A stretch of DNA of 64,000 nucleotides from Dictyobacter arantiisoli. GTDB taxonomy: Bacteria > Chloroflexota > Ktedonobacteria > Ktedonobacterales > Ktedonobacteraceae. Location of the stretch: assembly GCF_008326305.1 (NCBI RefSeq), contig NZ_BIXY01000004.1, positions 1 through 64,000 on the forward strand, given 5' to 3'. The notes below the pieces were generated by a model, which made no database searches, was not told where the DNA came from, and was given only the letters and a program-made list of their open reading frames with translations. The position numbers and the translations under genes are program-made. Every line of letters starts with the position of its first letter. Position 1 is the stretch's first letter. Positions 44,536 to 53,414 of the stretch are shown here, in pieces.

Positions 44536-44656
44536 TACATCGATACCGTTGTCTGCTGCGATCATGGATCGTGATCTTGCCCATTCCCATTTGGCCTCAG
44601 ACGACAGCAGTTTTGTCACCGGGATCGAGTTGTTCGTCGATGGGGGAGTGGCGTAA
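44536..44656 (+). pseudogene. C-terminal relic of an SDR gene
   Basis: The frame ends LASDDSSFVTGIELFVDGGVA, the ending of a FabG-like SDR, with a plausible IPL segment before it and no N-terminal part. Unlike the intact SDR at 43252 in sequence. Ends 30 bases before the AraC gene. Confidence 0.65.
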
Positions 44657-44685
44657 ATTTAAGTGATGTTGAAAGACTTTTAAAA

Positions 44686-45528
44686 ATGAAACGAAAGTGT
44701 GAGAAGATGAATGACGCTCAAGAGAGGCTGAAGTTCTGGCGTCCGTGGAAGCTTTCGCAGTTTGAATTGCTTCAGGGGACCAGTGTCACCAATCCCTGTT
44801 GTCAACAGTTTGCTCAGTCCTATGTGATTGGGACGATCCAGTCGGGCAGGGGGATCTTACAGTATCGGGATACCAAACAGGAGCTTACCAGAGGAGCCTT
44901 TTATGTCATTGAGCCTGGAGAAGCCTGGAGCTGCCAGGCTGAGGCATTGACTTTTTCTCATGTCTTAGTGGAGCCCACATTCCTGCAACACCTTGCGGCA
45001 GAGATGGTTGGAGATGAGAAACCCTGGTCACGCGAAAGCGGCCCAGGGCTACACGATACCACTCTCAGCCTCTTCTTCGAACATCTTTTTGCTCGCTTCG
45101 CTGTGTCCACATCTCGGCTCGAACAGCAGGATCTGCTGCTGCAAGGAGTGTCTCAGCTGCTTCTCTCGCGATCCTTCGATCGAGGAGCAGCTGACTTGAG
45201 AGGGGGAGGCTCTGTTATCCAGCGTGTGAAGGATTACTTAGCAGAACATTATGCCGAGGATGTCTCCTTGGAAACGCTCGCCAGCATGGCTCATCTAAGC
45301 GAGTTCCACCTGGCTCGTCTCTTTCGGTACGTTGTTGGCTTACCGCCTCATGCCTATCAAATTCAGGTACGCCTGTGGCATGCCAGAAAATTGCTGGCTC
45401 AAGATTTCTCTGTGAGCTACGTCGCTCATGAAACCGGCTTTTTTGATCAAACGCATTTTGCCAAGCAGTTCAAGCGACACGTTGGCATCACACCAGGGGC
45501 CTATCGCAAGACCGCAAGATTTTACTAG
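44686..45528 (+). CDS. AraC family transcriptional regulator
   Basis: 280 residues. N-terminal cupin-like sensing domain (SYVIGTIQSGRGILQYRDT, AFYVIEPGEAWSC), C-terminal pair of helix-turn-helix motifs (VSLETLASMAHLSEFHLARLFR and VSYVAHETGFFDQTHFAKQFKR), the second being the AraC signature. Same direction as the hydrolase, P450 and SDR genes that follow, so it may control them. An ATG at 44707 could be the start instead. Confidence 0.9.
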   Translation: MKRKCEKMNDAQERLKFWRPWKLSQFELLQGTSVTNPCCQQFAQSYVIGTIQSGRGILQYRDTKQELTRGAFYVIEPGEAWSCQAEALTFSHVLVEPTFLQHLAAEMVGDEKPWSRESGPGLHDTTLSLFFEHLFARFAVSTSRLEQQDLLLQGVSQLLLSRSFDRGAADLRGGGSVIQRVKDYLAEHYAEDVSLETLASMAHLSEFHLARLFRYVVGLPPHAYQIQVRLWHARKLLAQDFSVSYVAHETGFFDQTHFAKQFKRHVGITPGAYRKTARFY

Positions 45529-45726
45529 TTTGCACCTCGAGAAGATTCTATACTAAGAGCACGTTGTGATTTGACACGTACCGAAAAAGTATCAAAACGG
45601 AGAGGTACTAAGGCAAAAGCTTTGTGAGGATGAGAGGCAAAATGGCGACGGGTGGCAGCCACCTGTGAAGGTGATACGGTTTTCTTTGCATTTCATTCAT
45701 GTTTATCAATCTATAAGAGGTCTACT

Positions 45727-46578
45727 ATGAAACTTGCTCCTAAGTATAAAGGACGTTCTATTGAAGGTGTGGGCGGGACCAGGCTCTTCGTGGAAGAGCA
45801 TGGAGATCCAAGCAAACCGGCGATCCTTTGGATTCATGGGATTTGTCAAAGTCGTCTCGCCTGGGATAGGCAATTTGAGGACGAGAATTTGAGTGCACAG
45901 TACCATCTGATTCGTCTGGATCTACGGGGGCATGGACTCTCTGACAAGCCGACCGATCTGAGAGAGTACCAAAATAGCAAAATCTGGGCTGATGACATTC
46001 AAGCCGTCATCGACACATTGCATCTGCACAAGCCCTTCCTGGTAGGCTGGTCCTACGCAGGTCACATCCTCTGTGACTACGTCCAATGCTGGGGACAGGA
46101 CAACCTGAGCGGGCTGATTTTTGTGGATGCTGCTTCGGATGCAGGCCGAGAGGAGGTGCTGCCTCTCTTTGGCGGAGATTTTCTCCAATTGATTCCGGGT
46201 TTCTTATTTCCCGATTACGCCCAATGGATGACGGCCTTGCAACAATTCGTGGATCTGATGACCTACGAAGGGGTCGATCCACAGACTTTTTACCAGATGG
46301 TTGGCTTTGGCGCAGTGACCTTGCCTGCCACACGTCAGGGCATGCTCATGCGTGAAATGGATAATCGAGCCGTCTTAGAGAGTATTACTATTCCTACATT
46401 GCTGTTGCACGGGCGAAACGATCGTGTGATTTTGTCTGCTGCTTCAGACTATATCGCTCGCTATATTCCACATACTTCGCGTATTGTATATGATCAGTGT
46501 GGTCACGCTCCTTTTTTAGAGCAGGCTTCCCAATTCAACCGTGACGTTGCCGCTTTCCTGCAGCAAGTTTATCCTTGA
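45727..46578 (+). CDS. Alpha/beta hydrolase
   Basis: About 283 residues, start at MKLAPKYKGRSIEG with AAGAGG upstream. Oxyanion HG in ILWIHGICQSR, nucleophile in LVGWSYAGHIL, Asp in LLHGRNDRVIL, His in QCGHAPFLEQ. Close to the epoxide hydrolase/haloperoxidase branch in general form; substrate unknown. It precedes an SDR relic and a P450. Confidence 0.88.
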   Translation: MKLAPKYKGRSIEGVGGTRLFVEEHGDPSKPAILWIHGICQSRLAWDRQFEDENLSAQYHLIRLDLRGHGLSDKPTDLREYQNSKIWADDIQAVIDTLHLHKPFLVGWSYAGHILCDYVQCWGQDNLSGLIFVDAASDAGREEVLPLFGGDFLQLIPGFLFPDYAQWMTALQQFVDLMTYEGVDPQTFYQMVGFGAVTLPATRQGMLMREMDNRAVLESITIPTLLLHGRNDRVILSAASDYIARYIPHTSRIVYDQCGHAPFLEQASQFNRDVAAFLQQVYP

Positions 46579-46699
46579 GTTCTTCCCCTCATACGAGGTC
46601 TTTGAACGGGCCTTGTTCACAAGCCGTATGGTTCTAAGAAGCGTAAGGGGAAGCCAGACACTTTGAGATCCATGACTCTTTCCTCTCTGCAATAATTCG

Positions 46700-46890
46700 C
46701 AAGCCCTGGCAAAAAGGGCTTCCACTCTTGCAAGATGGAGGATCGATTATTCTCACCGCCTCAATCGGGGTCTCCAAAGGGCAGGGAGGAGGTACCATCA
46801 ATGGTGCGAGCAAAGCTGCTGTACGATCATTCGCTCGTACCTGGACGGTCGAATTGAGCGGTCGCAAAATTCGCGTCAACGTGTCTTGAC
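46700..46890 (+). pseudogene. Internal relic of an SDR gene
   Basis: Reads LPLLQDGGSIILTASIGVSK, then INGASKAAVRSFARTW (Ser replaced active region, N-x-A-S-K for Y-x3-K) and ends GRKIRVNVS before a stop. These are the middle SDR motifs; both ends are missing. It directly precedes the P450 ribosome binding site. Confidence 0.65.
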
Positions 46891-46903
46891 AAGGAGCAAT
46901 TTG

Positions 46904-48091
46904 ATGAGCAAGAGCGTTTCTTTTTCTTATGAAGACCTGACCCGCCGCAGGGCACAGCAGGTCTCCGTCCCTCTGACATTGGATATCTATGAGTGGTATC
47001 AGCAGATGTTGCAATCCCATACCGTGATGTTCGATCCGGCGCGTGCATCCTGGCTCGTCTTTGGCTACGAGGAGGTCCAACACGTCCTGTTCGATCAAGG
47101 GACCTTCTCCTCTCAGCGCTCTGTCAACGCTGATGGGAATGTCGATCCATTTCTGGGCATGGGGATTCTTGGCATAGACCCCCCACGCCACCGACACCTG
47201 CGCACATTGATTTCCCAGGGCTTTACTCCACGGATGGTGGCTCAGCTGGAACCACGCATTACGGCCATTGTGCAGGCTCTTCTTGATCAGGTTGCATCCA
47301 GAGGAGAGATGGATCTGGTGGATGAACTGGCCTTCCCACTGCCCATTCAGGTCATCGCTGAACTATTAGGGGTGCCCAGTAGTGATCGTGAACTTTTTCG
47401 TACGTGGTCAGCGGAGGCTGTGAGTCCAGATCTGGCTCATCGTGTGGCTGCGCTGCAAAAAATAGCGCACTACTTTCGTGAGCTGATCACACAGCGCAGG
47501 CAAGCATCCCGTGAAGATCTGGTCTCAGCATTGCTCCAAGCAGAAGTCGATGGCGGGCACCTCTCAGAAGAGGAACTGCTGGGAACCTGTATGCTGCTCT
47601 TGATTGCAGGCCATGAAACCACGGTGGGCTTGATCTGCAACGCGCTGGTCTGTCTGGATGAGCATCCTGAGAGCCTGCAAGAGCTTCTTGCGCACCCAGA
47701 ACTCTTGCCATCGGCCATTGAAGAAGTGCTTCGCTATCGAGGCGTTGTCCATTCACTCGCTCGCGTCGCTCTGGTGGATACGGTCCTGGCTGGTCAGCAG
47801 ATCAAGGCTGGAGACCTGGTCTTACCGCTCTTCGCAGCTGCTAACCTGGATGAGCGGCAGTTCCCGCATGCTGAGATCTTTGATATCCGACGCAGCCCCA
47901 ATCGTCATCTGGGCTTCGGTCATGGCATTCATTTCTGCCTGGGTGCTCCTCTGGCACGTCTGGAGGCACGCATCGCGCTGGGAATGCTGCTCGAACGCTT
48001 CCCGACCATTCGACGCAGACGCAGCATGCCACTCGAACTCAAACCAAGCTACTTCATTTATGGGCTCAAGCATGTTCCCCTGGAATGGTAA
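46904..48091 (+). CDS. Cytochrome P450
   Basis: About 395 residues, start MSKSVSFSYEDL with AGGAG seven bases upstream. I-helix LLIAGHETTVGL, K-helix EEVLRYRG (E-x2-R), haem loop FGHGIHFCLGAPLARLEA with the cysteine ligand. Bacterial class, soluble; needs ferredoxin partners not found here. Lies between a hydrolase and an SDR, so probably oxidises a small molecule in a three-enzyme set. Confidence 0.95.
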   Translation: MSKSVSFSYEDLTRRRAQQVSVPLTLDIYEWYQQMLQSHTVMFDPARASWLVFGYEEVQHVLFDQGTFSSQRSVNADGNVDPFLGMGILGIDPPRHRHLRTLISQGFTPRMVAQLEPRITAIVQALLDQVASRGEMDLVDELAFPLPIQVIAELLGVPSSDRELFRTWSAEAVSPDLAHRVAALQKIAHYFRELITQRRQASREDLVSALLQAEVDGGHLSEEELLGTCMLLLIAGHETTVGLICNALVCLDEHPESLQELLAHPELLPSAIEEVLRYRGVVHSLARVALVDTVLAGQQIKAGDLVLPLFAAANLDERQFPHAEIFDIRRSPNRHLGFGHGIHFCLGAPLARLEARIALGMLLERFPTIRRRRSMPLELKPSYFIYGLKHVPLEW

Positions 48092-48142
48092 AGGTATCAA
48101 CGAAAAGGTGTCATAAATAGTAGGCAATGAGGAGTAGAATGC

Positions 48143-48994
48143 ATGAAAAGCGTTGTAGTTACAGGAGTGTCTAGCGGTATCGGTCGAGGTACGGCAAAAG
48201 TTTTAGTCGAAAAGGGATTTCACGTTTTTGGAAGTGTGCGAAAAGCAGAGGATGCCAAACGATTGTCAGATGAGTTGGGAAATGCGTTTACACCGCTTCT
48301 CTTTGATATCACCGATGAACGTGCAGTTCACGAAGCAGCTCAGCAGGTTCGTGATTCACTGCATGGCGAAACCCTCTTCGGACTAGTAAACAATGCTGGC
48401 GTTTCTGCTCAGGGTCCACTTGCGTATCTGCCTGTAGACCAATATCGACATCAACTTGAGGTCAACCTGGTCGGGCCTTTCATCGCAACACAAGCCTTTG
48501 TCCCATTACTTGGCATGGACCGTTCTCTCAAGGGCAACCCCGGACGTATCATCAATATTAGCTCTGTTGGTGGAAAGCTTGGTGGACCATTTATTGGTGC
48601 TTATCATGCGTCTAAATTTGGGTTGGAAGGATTTTCGGACAGTCTTCGTCGTGAATTACTGTTGTACGGCATCGATGTCATTGTCATTGGGCCTGGATCA
48701 GTTGCGACAGCAACGTGGGACAAAGCAGAGGAGATTGACGTCTCTCGTTATGAGGAAACAGAATATGCGCCAGCACTGGAAAAGTATACTCGCTTTATGA
48801 TCGATGGAGGACGCAAAGGGTATTCACCAGAGCGACTGGGCAAGAAAATTTGGAAAGCCTTAACGGTTCCTCATCCACGTGTTCGCTATGCTGTTGTACC
48901 CCATAGTTTCATCACCTGGACGATTCCTTTGTTACTTCCTAAACGACTTGTGGATACACTGATAGCAAACAGTCTTGGATTACAGCGTAAATAG
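48143..48994 (+). CDS. SDR family oxidoreductase (17beta-HSD-like)
   Basis: 283 residues. VTGVSSGIGRGTAKVLVEKG, LVNNAGVSAQGPL, ISSVGGKLGGPFIGAYHASKFGLEGF (Ser, Y-x3-K). The length and the C-terminal extension fit the classical SDRs annotated as retinol or hydroxysteroid dehydrogenases. Substrate unknown. 51 bases after the P450, same operon likely. Confidence 0.9.
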   Translation: MKSVVVTGVSSGIGRGTAKVLVEKGFHVFGSVRKAEDAKRLSDELGNAFTPLLFDITDERAVHEAAQQVRDSLHGETLFGLVNNAGVSAQGPLAYLPVDQYRHQLEVNLVGPFIATQAFVPLLGMDRSLKGNPGRIINISSVGGKLGGPFIGAYHASKFGLEGFSDSLRRELLLYGIDVIVIGPGSVATATWDKAEEIDVSRYEETEYAPALEKYTRFMIDGGRKGYSPERLGKKIWKALTVPHPRVRYAVVPHSFITWTIPLLLPKRLVDTLIANSLGLQRK

Positions 48995-49062
48995 TCGGTC
49001 AGGAGAAACAAACAGGCGGTGTCCAATCATGGAACATCCAGGTTAAAAGGAATATAACACAG

Positions 49063-49923
49063 ATGCAACAACAGACAACCCGTCAGGTAGATGCAGATAT
49101 GCTTGCTCATAAATATAAACTTGGCTCCTTGCGTACTGCCTATGATCTCGTTCATGCCTCTTTTTGCAGACATATCTTTGCAATTGTATTTGCCTCACTT
49201 TTTTTCTTGCCCTTTTTTTGGTTATTACCAACCATTCAATCTGTTCAATTAAAAATGGATATTTCATCATTCCTGCTCTTACTGCTTGCTCTGCTTTTTC
49301 CAGGTGCTGGCCTCTTTATGATAATCAGAATCGTTGTTGGGTGGATACATGTCTATCATAGGCGCGGCTCAGCACTTCTACTCTATACCTATGGCCTTAT
49401 ATTACTGCAATATCAGAAGCAACGAGTTGTTTTTTCTGATGTGCTTCACTGGCAAAACGTTGCTCTGATCTGGCATGAGGTCCACCAGAAAAGCGGTCCT
49501 GAAGAGACCGGCGCGATCATAGATATCTACAAAATACAAAACAAGCAAGGCGTTCTGTTCGGAGGGAACTCATTTGAGTTCAATATGAATAAGTTGGGTA
49601 AAATCGTCGAGCAAGAAACGCTTCCCTACCTCTGGCCCTCGACTGTTGATGCCTATCAGCGTGGGCATCTCGTAACCTTCGGTACGATCAGCCTAAGCCT
49701 GGATGGCATCCGCTACGCTGGACAACTTCTCCCCTGGCAGGCAGTGAAAGAAGTTCACTGTAATTGGGTGATTAAGATCAATCAACAGAGTGATGGTATG
49801 TTTTCGTCATGGGCCAAGATCTCAGATAAAGATGTTCCCAATATCCATCTGCTCTATGCTCTGCTCGATTTTATTCGCAATCAGCAGGGGCCTGCTGCTT
49901 TTTTCCTTGAAAAAAAGAGATAG
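49063..49923 (+). CDS. Membrane protein, DUF6585-like
   Basis: 286 residues. Two or three membrane segments (about 38-58 and 70-95), then a cytosolic beta-rich part with LLLYTYGLILLQYQKQRVVF and ALIWHEVHQ-like strands, resembling the DUF6585 proteins frequent in Ktedonobacteria. Function unknown. 68 bases after the SDR gene. Confidence 0.65.
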   Translation: MQQQTTRQVDADMLAHKYKLGSLRTAYDLVHASFCRHIFAIVFASLFFLPFFWLLPTIQSVQLKMDISSFLLLLLALLFPGAGLFMIIRIVVGWIHVYHRRGSALLLYTYGLILLQYQKQRVVFSDVLHWQNVALIWHEVHQKSGPEETGAIIDIYKIQNKQGVLFGGNSFEFNMNKLGKIVEQETLPYLWPSTVDAYQRGHLVTFGTISLSLDGIRYAGQLLPWQAVKEVHCNWVIKINQQSDGMFSSWAKISDKDVPNIHLLYALLDFIRNQQGPAAFFLEKKR

Positions 49924-50063
49924 GTTTAGCAAGATGTTGGAATACACGAATTTCATAATCAAGGTAGAGTCCCATTAAGACTTTCCTTTCATTTCATTGC
50001 TGCATTTTCATTGAAAGTGTCCTTAAAATCAAGGAAATAGTTGCTCCTAAAAGAAAGGTTTTT

Positions 50064-51395
50064 ATGACGTATAAATCGTCTCGTTTGCTCTCTGCATATG
50101 CAGTGATCATGCTCGTTATCTTGTCAGCGTGCGCTCAGACCACGAGCACGAATATCGATCCTGGCACCAATCCTGGTGTTCTGGACCCCCACAAACAGTA
50201 CACAGTCAACTTCTGGGAAACCTTTGACACAGGTGCCAATAAAACAGCCCTGACTAATCTAGTGAAGCAGTATACAGATACTCATAAAAATGTCAAAATC
50301 AACTTGCAGTCGTACGACTCCTATAGCACGCTGGAGACAAATTTAGCCGCAGCCTTCAGAGCCAACAAGCCTCCTGCCATCGCACAAACCGATGACAGCG
50401 ATGCTACGTGGTATCAGGGGGAGGGCAATCTCGCTTCCCTAAAACCATATATTACCGGGAAAAATGGGCTGAGTCAGTCGGACCTGTCAGACTTCTATAC
50501 ATCACTTCTGAAAGAGGGTCAGATCAATGGTGAGCAATTTACGTTGCCTTTTAACAAAAGTGATGAAGTTCTTTACTATAACGCCACTCTGCTGAAGAAA
50601 AACAACTTGCAGCCGCCGACGACGCTCACTGATTTGGTCGCCGATATTAAGATACTCACGAAAGCCGATGGCTCACAGTGGGGATTGTCTCTGACTCCGA
50701 GTGTGGATGAATGGGCCACGATCTTCAAGGATCTGGGTGGTAAAAACTTCATCTCGCCAGATTCTCAGCATGTGCTCTTCGATCAGGGTAGTGACGCACC
50801 ATATGCTCAGCAGGCACTTGAGCTGTTCGCACCACTGGCTAAAACAGGTGCCGTACATGTCACCACCGGATATAACTGGCAGAACGACTTTACCAGCCAG
50901 AAAGCAGCCTTCGCATTAGGTACAAGCGCCAGTTATCCATTTCTCAAAGCACATGGCGGCAGCAAATTTGACTTTAATGACGCCGCCTTTCCCGGAGGTC
51001 CAGCTGGTCAGTTCACCGTACTCTATGGAGGAAGCAACTTAGCCTTGCTCAGTGGAGTTAGCATCGATACACGCAACGCCGCCTGGGACTTCATGAAGTT
51101 CCTTGTGAGTACCACGTCGAACATCTCTTTTGTGCAGCAGACAGGCTCTATACCCATACGGCAGAGTGCCTTCAATAGTCAGAGTTTGCAGAGCTACTAT
51201 GCTCAGAATCCTGCCAGTAAGGTTGGCCTGACGCAAATGTCGCATACCTACGTAGCCTCGACTATTACTATCTGGGATGAGTGCATCGGCTATATCACGA
51301 CTAATTATGTCAGCGTCCTGAACGGACATAGCACAGCAGCCGCAGCCCTGAAAAATATGGCCCAATCATGTAATGATAACATAGACATGGCTTAA
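50064..51395 (+). CDS. Sugar ABC transporter substrate-binding lipoprotein
   Basis: 443 residues. Lipoprotein signal with lipobox LSAC near residue 23. Family 1 extracellular binding fold (VNFWETFDTGANKTALTNLV at the start, then NKSDEVLYYNATLLKK). Binds a sugar or sugar ester outside the membrane. No permease or ATPase gene is adjacent, so the partner genes lie elsewhere or are lost. Confidence 0.88.
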   Translation: MTYKSSRLLSAYAVIMLVILSACAQTTSTNIDPGTNPGVLDPHKQYTVNFWETFDTGANKTALTNLVKQYTDTHKNVKINLQSYDSYSTLETNLAAAFRANKPPAIAQTDDSDATWYQGEGNLASLKPYITGKNGLSQSDLSDFYTSLLKEGQINGEQFTLPFNKSDEVLYYNATLLKKNNLQPPTTLTDLVADIKILTKADGSQWGLSLTPSVDEWATIFKDLGGKNFISPDSQHVLFDQGSDAPYAQQALELFAPLAKTGAVHVTTGYNWQNDFTSQKAAFALGTSASYPFLKAHGGSKFDFNDAAFPGGPAGQFTVLYGGSNLALLSGVSIDTRNAAWDFMKFLVSTTSNISFVQQTGSIPIRQSAFNSQSLQSYYAQNPASKVGLTQMSHTYVASTITIWDECIGYITTNYVSVLNGHSTAAAALKNMAQSCNDNIDMA

Positions 51396-51399
51396 GAAG

Positions 51400-51596
51400 G
51401 TGTCGGACTTCCAGTCCCATCGGGATCTTACTGTTTGACCGGCTGGCAGGCGCATGCGCGCCTGCGCCCTTTTTAGTGTGTGGTGTCGGAAAAGTTCTTC
51501 GAACTTTTTCCGACACCACACACTAAAAAGATGTTTGAGCACCGCAGGTGCGAAAAATCATGCACAGAGATTATGGAGAGCATGGGAGTCCGACAC
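51400..51596. repeat. Three-hairpin interspersed repeat (family A), complete
   Basis: Ends GTGTCGGACTTCC and GGGAGTCCGACAC form a 13-bp inverted pair with one mismatch. Three stems as in the other copies, with a central palindrome TAGTGTGTGGTGTCGGAAAA and complement that differs in sequence from the others. It starts five bases after the binding-protein stop, so it may also terminate that transcript. Confidence 0.85.
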
Positions 51597-51608
51597 ACTC
51601 TAATGTAT

Positions 51609-51673
51609 TGTAAATTTGCGAATGAGATTGGCGGATTCAGCAAGAATCCGCCAATCTCATTCGCAAATTTACA
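51609..51673. repeat. 65-bp perfect palindrome at the transposase breakpoint
   Basis: Arms of 30 bases (TGTAAATTTGCGAATGAGAT, TGGCGGATTC) with the loop AGCAA. A 39-base half copy is at 44365-44403. It directly precedes the second part of the split Tn3 transposase. Confidence 0.9.
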
Positions 51674-52000
51674 TTTGTAGCCACCAAAGCACGTGGACCA
51701 TCCCAAAAGTTTGCGCTGATGATCTTGCTCAAAGTGTATCAGCGTCTCTATTACTTTCCAGAGCCGCAAACCATTCCTGGAGCGGTGATCAGCCATATCC
51801 GTGCGGTCATGAAGCTGGAAGCGGACCTGGTGCCCGATATTTCCCCGGCGACCCTCCAGCGCTACCATGTTGCCCTGCGGGAGCACTTGGAGATTACAAC
51901 CCTGGGCAAGCAGGCTCGCCATGTTGCTACCCGTGCGATGCACACGTCAGCCCAGGTGATGAACAACCTGGCGGATCTCATCAATCCTTTAGCACGCTAG
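51674..52000 (+). pseudogene. tnpA: Second fragment of a Tn3-type transposase (DUF4158)
   Basis: Without a start of its own, the frame reads ATKARGPSQKFALMILLKVY then QRLYYFP and HVALREHLEITTLGKQARHV, the next part of the DUF4158 domain after the fragment at 44260. It stops at 52000; the catalytic DDE domain is missing. About ten residues of the usual sequence are absent between the two fragments. Confidence 0.75.
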
Positions 52001-52068
52001 ATCGCCTGGCCCGACGTATTCGGACCCTGCAAAACTATGATGTATATCGCATAAAATAGACTCAGCTA

Positions 52069-52077
52069 TGTTATACT
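52069..52077 (+). promoter_or_regulatory. Extended -10 promoter (TGT TATACT) of the CPBP gene
   Basis: TG at 52069-52070, TATACT at 52072-52077; 15 bases around it are identical to the box at 2688. Start of transcription would be about 40 bases before the CPBP start codon. Confidence 0.5.
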
Positions 52078-52121
52078 GACGGCAAATAGGATTTCAAATT
52101 GCATCAAAGGATATATGATTC

Positions 52122-53042
52122 ATGTTTTTTCGTCATGCCAGCGTGCTCTTTTCTGATGCGGAGGAAGGGGGTCAACCTGCTTCTGGCGATGCTTCTCTAT
52201 CTGTGAAAGTGAGCGCACGTCGTGGATTGATGCTCTATTTTGTTTTATTGCTTGTCTGCTCTGTCCTCTCCAATAGCTTTGCATTGATCTCTCGGAGCTC
52301 ATTTTCTGGCTTTTTCATCATGTGGTCGCCAGGGATCGCTGCCCTATTGACTCGTTTGCTTCGGCGCGAAGGTTGGGATGATATTTCGTTGCGCTTCGGT
52401 CGAGGCCGCAGCTGCTTTGCCATCGTTTTTGCTGCGATTATACCAGCTATCGTAGCGTTGATCGCTTATGGCACAGCCTGGCTGACGCATCTGGCACAGC
52501 TGGTCCCCTTTCATGCATCCCCTAATATGACCGTAGCTCTGACCTTCCTGGGAAAAAATCCCGCCTGGCCGGTGAGCCTTTTCTTGTTGCTGGCGATGCT
52601 GGTATCTGAACTGTTTAATGCCGCTGGCGAAGAGCTTGGCTGGCGCGGTTATATGTTAACACGGCTGATCGATGCCGGAGTTCCACGGCCCGTCCTGGTC
52701 AGTGGCTTGATCTGGTCTTTCTGGCACTGGCCGTTGATATTCCTGACGGCCCCGCACTTTGGCCTTCCGCTCATCTTTTCAGCCTGTATCTTTCTGACCA
52801 CCATCACCTCTCTGGGCTATCTTGAAGCGCGGCTCCGCCTCCAGACAGGGAGTATCTGGCCCTCGATTGTACTGCATGCCGCCTGGAACAGTTGGATTGT
52901 CGAGCTTTTCAGTTCCCTTTCCGGCGGTGGTGATACCTCCCATTGGATAGGAGAATCGGGCATCCTGGTGGCCCTTGTCATGATCATTGTTGCCACCTTC
53001 TTCTGGCGTGGCAACTGGAAAATACGGCGCAGCGTCGTTTAA
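52122..53042 (+). CDS. CPBP family intramembrane metalloprotease
   Basis: 306 residues, about eight membrane segments. The conserved motifs are EELGWRGYM (Glu-Glu-x3-Arg), SFWHWPLIF (His) and LHAAWNSW (His), as in Rce1/CAAX-like proteases (CPBP). Such proteins are often linked to peptide maturation or bacteriocin immunity, but this one is 3 kb from the lanthipeptide genes and on the opposite strand. Confidence 0.9.
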   Translation: MFFRHASVLFSDAEEGGQPASGDASLSVKVSARRGLMLYFVLLLVCSVLSNSFALISRSSFSGFFIMWSPGIAALLTRLLRREGWDDISLRFGRGRSCFAIVFAAIIPAIVALIAYGTAWLTHLAQLVPFHASPNMTVALTFLGKNPAWPVSLFLLLAMLVSELFNAAGEELGWRGYMLTRLIDAGVPRPVLVSGLIWSFWHWPLIFLTAPHFGLPLIFSACIFLTTITSLGYLEARLRLQTGSIWPSIVLHAAWNSWIVELFSSLSGGGDTSHWIGESGILVALVMIIVATFFWRGNWKIRRSVV

Positions 53043-53057
53043 ATCAATCCCTGGATG

Positions 53058-53414
53058 TCATTTGCTGAGTTTGGTGCCCCACATTAAGCTTACCTGTAAC
53101 TGGGCTTCTGTACTGGATTTAGCCAGGACCGCACCTACTTCCGCATCGATTTTAACGGCAAATTGGACCTCAAATGCAGCGGGTCGAATACTCTCCGGGA
53201 TGCTACTGACGTTGTTTGAAACCTGTTCAGCGCAGGTACGGATCAGATCCATCGCTTTGGTAAAAGCATCCTGTGCCTGTATTGGTATGGCAAGATCTCG
53301 GGGGATTTCGCCAGCGTGCATCGAGCCATTGGCGCTGGGTGCGTCATCAACTTCGATATAGACTACCACATCTTGTCCCCCGGTATTTGTAAGAATATTC
53401 TCGATAATTGCCAT
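53058..53414 (-). CDS. Trypco1 (CU044_2847) domain protein
   Basis: 118 residues. Pattern of the trypsin-co-occurring domain 1: VVVYIEVDD near the start, a helical middle, and FEVQFAVKIDAEVGAVLAKS followed by AQLQVSLMW. In other bacteria this domain accompanies trypsin-like proteases and effector modules in predicted conflict or signalling systems. Its start overlaps the upstream glycosyltransferase stop by one base (TAATG), so it is coupled to that gene. Confidence 0.8.
   Translation of the reverse strand: MAIIENILTNTGGQDVVVYIEVDDAPSANGSMHAGEIPRDLAIPIQAQDAFTKAMDLIRTCAEQVSNNVSSIPESIRPAAFEVQFAVKIDAEVGAVLAKSSTEAQLQVSLMWGTKLSK

Noticed and set aside
44239-44574. 111-residue intact protein
   Set aside because: Only the first 28 residues from 44260 resemble a protein family (Tn3 transposase); the rest is repeat and unrelated sequence, so it is a fragment.
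51473-51943. 156-codon frame on the - strand
   Set aside because: It runs through a repeat, a palindrome and the antisense of the transposase fragment; no coding character of its own.
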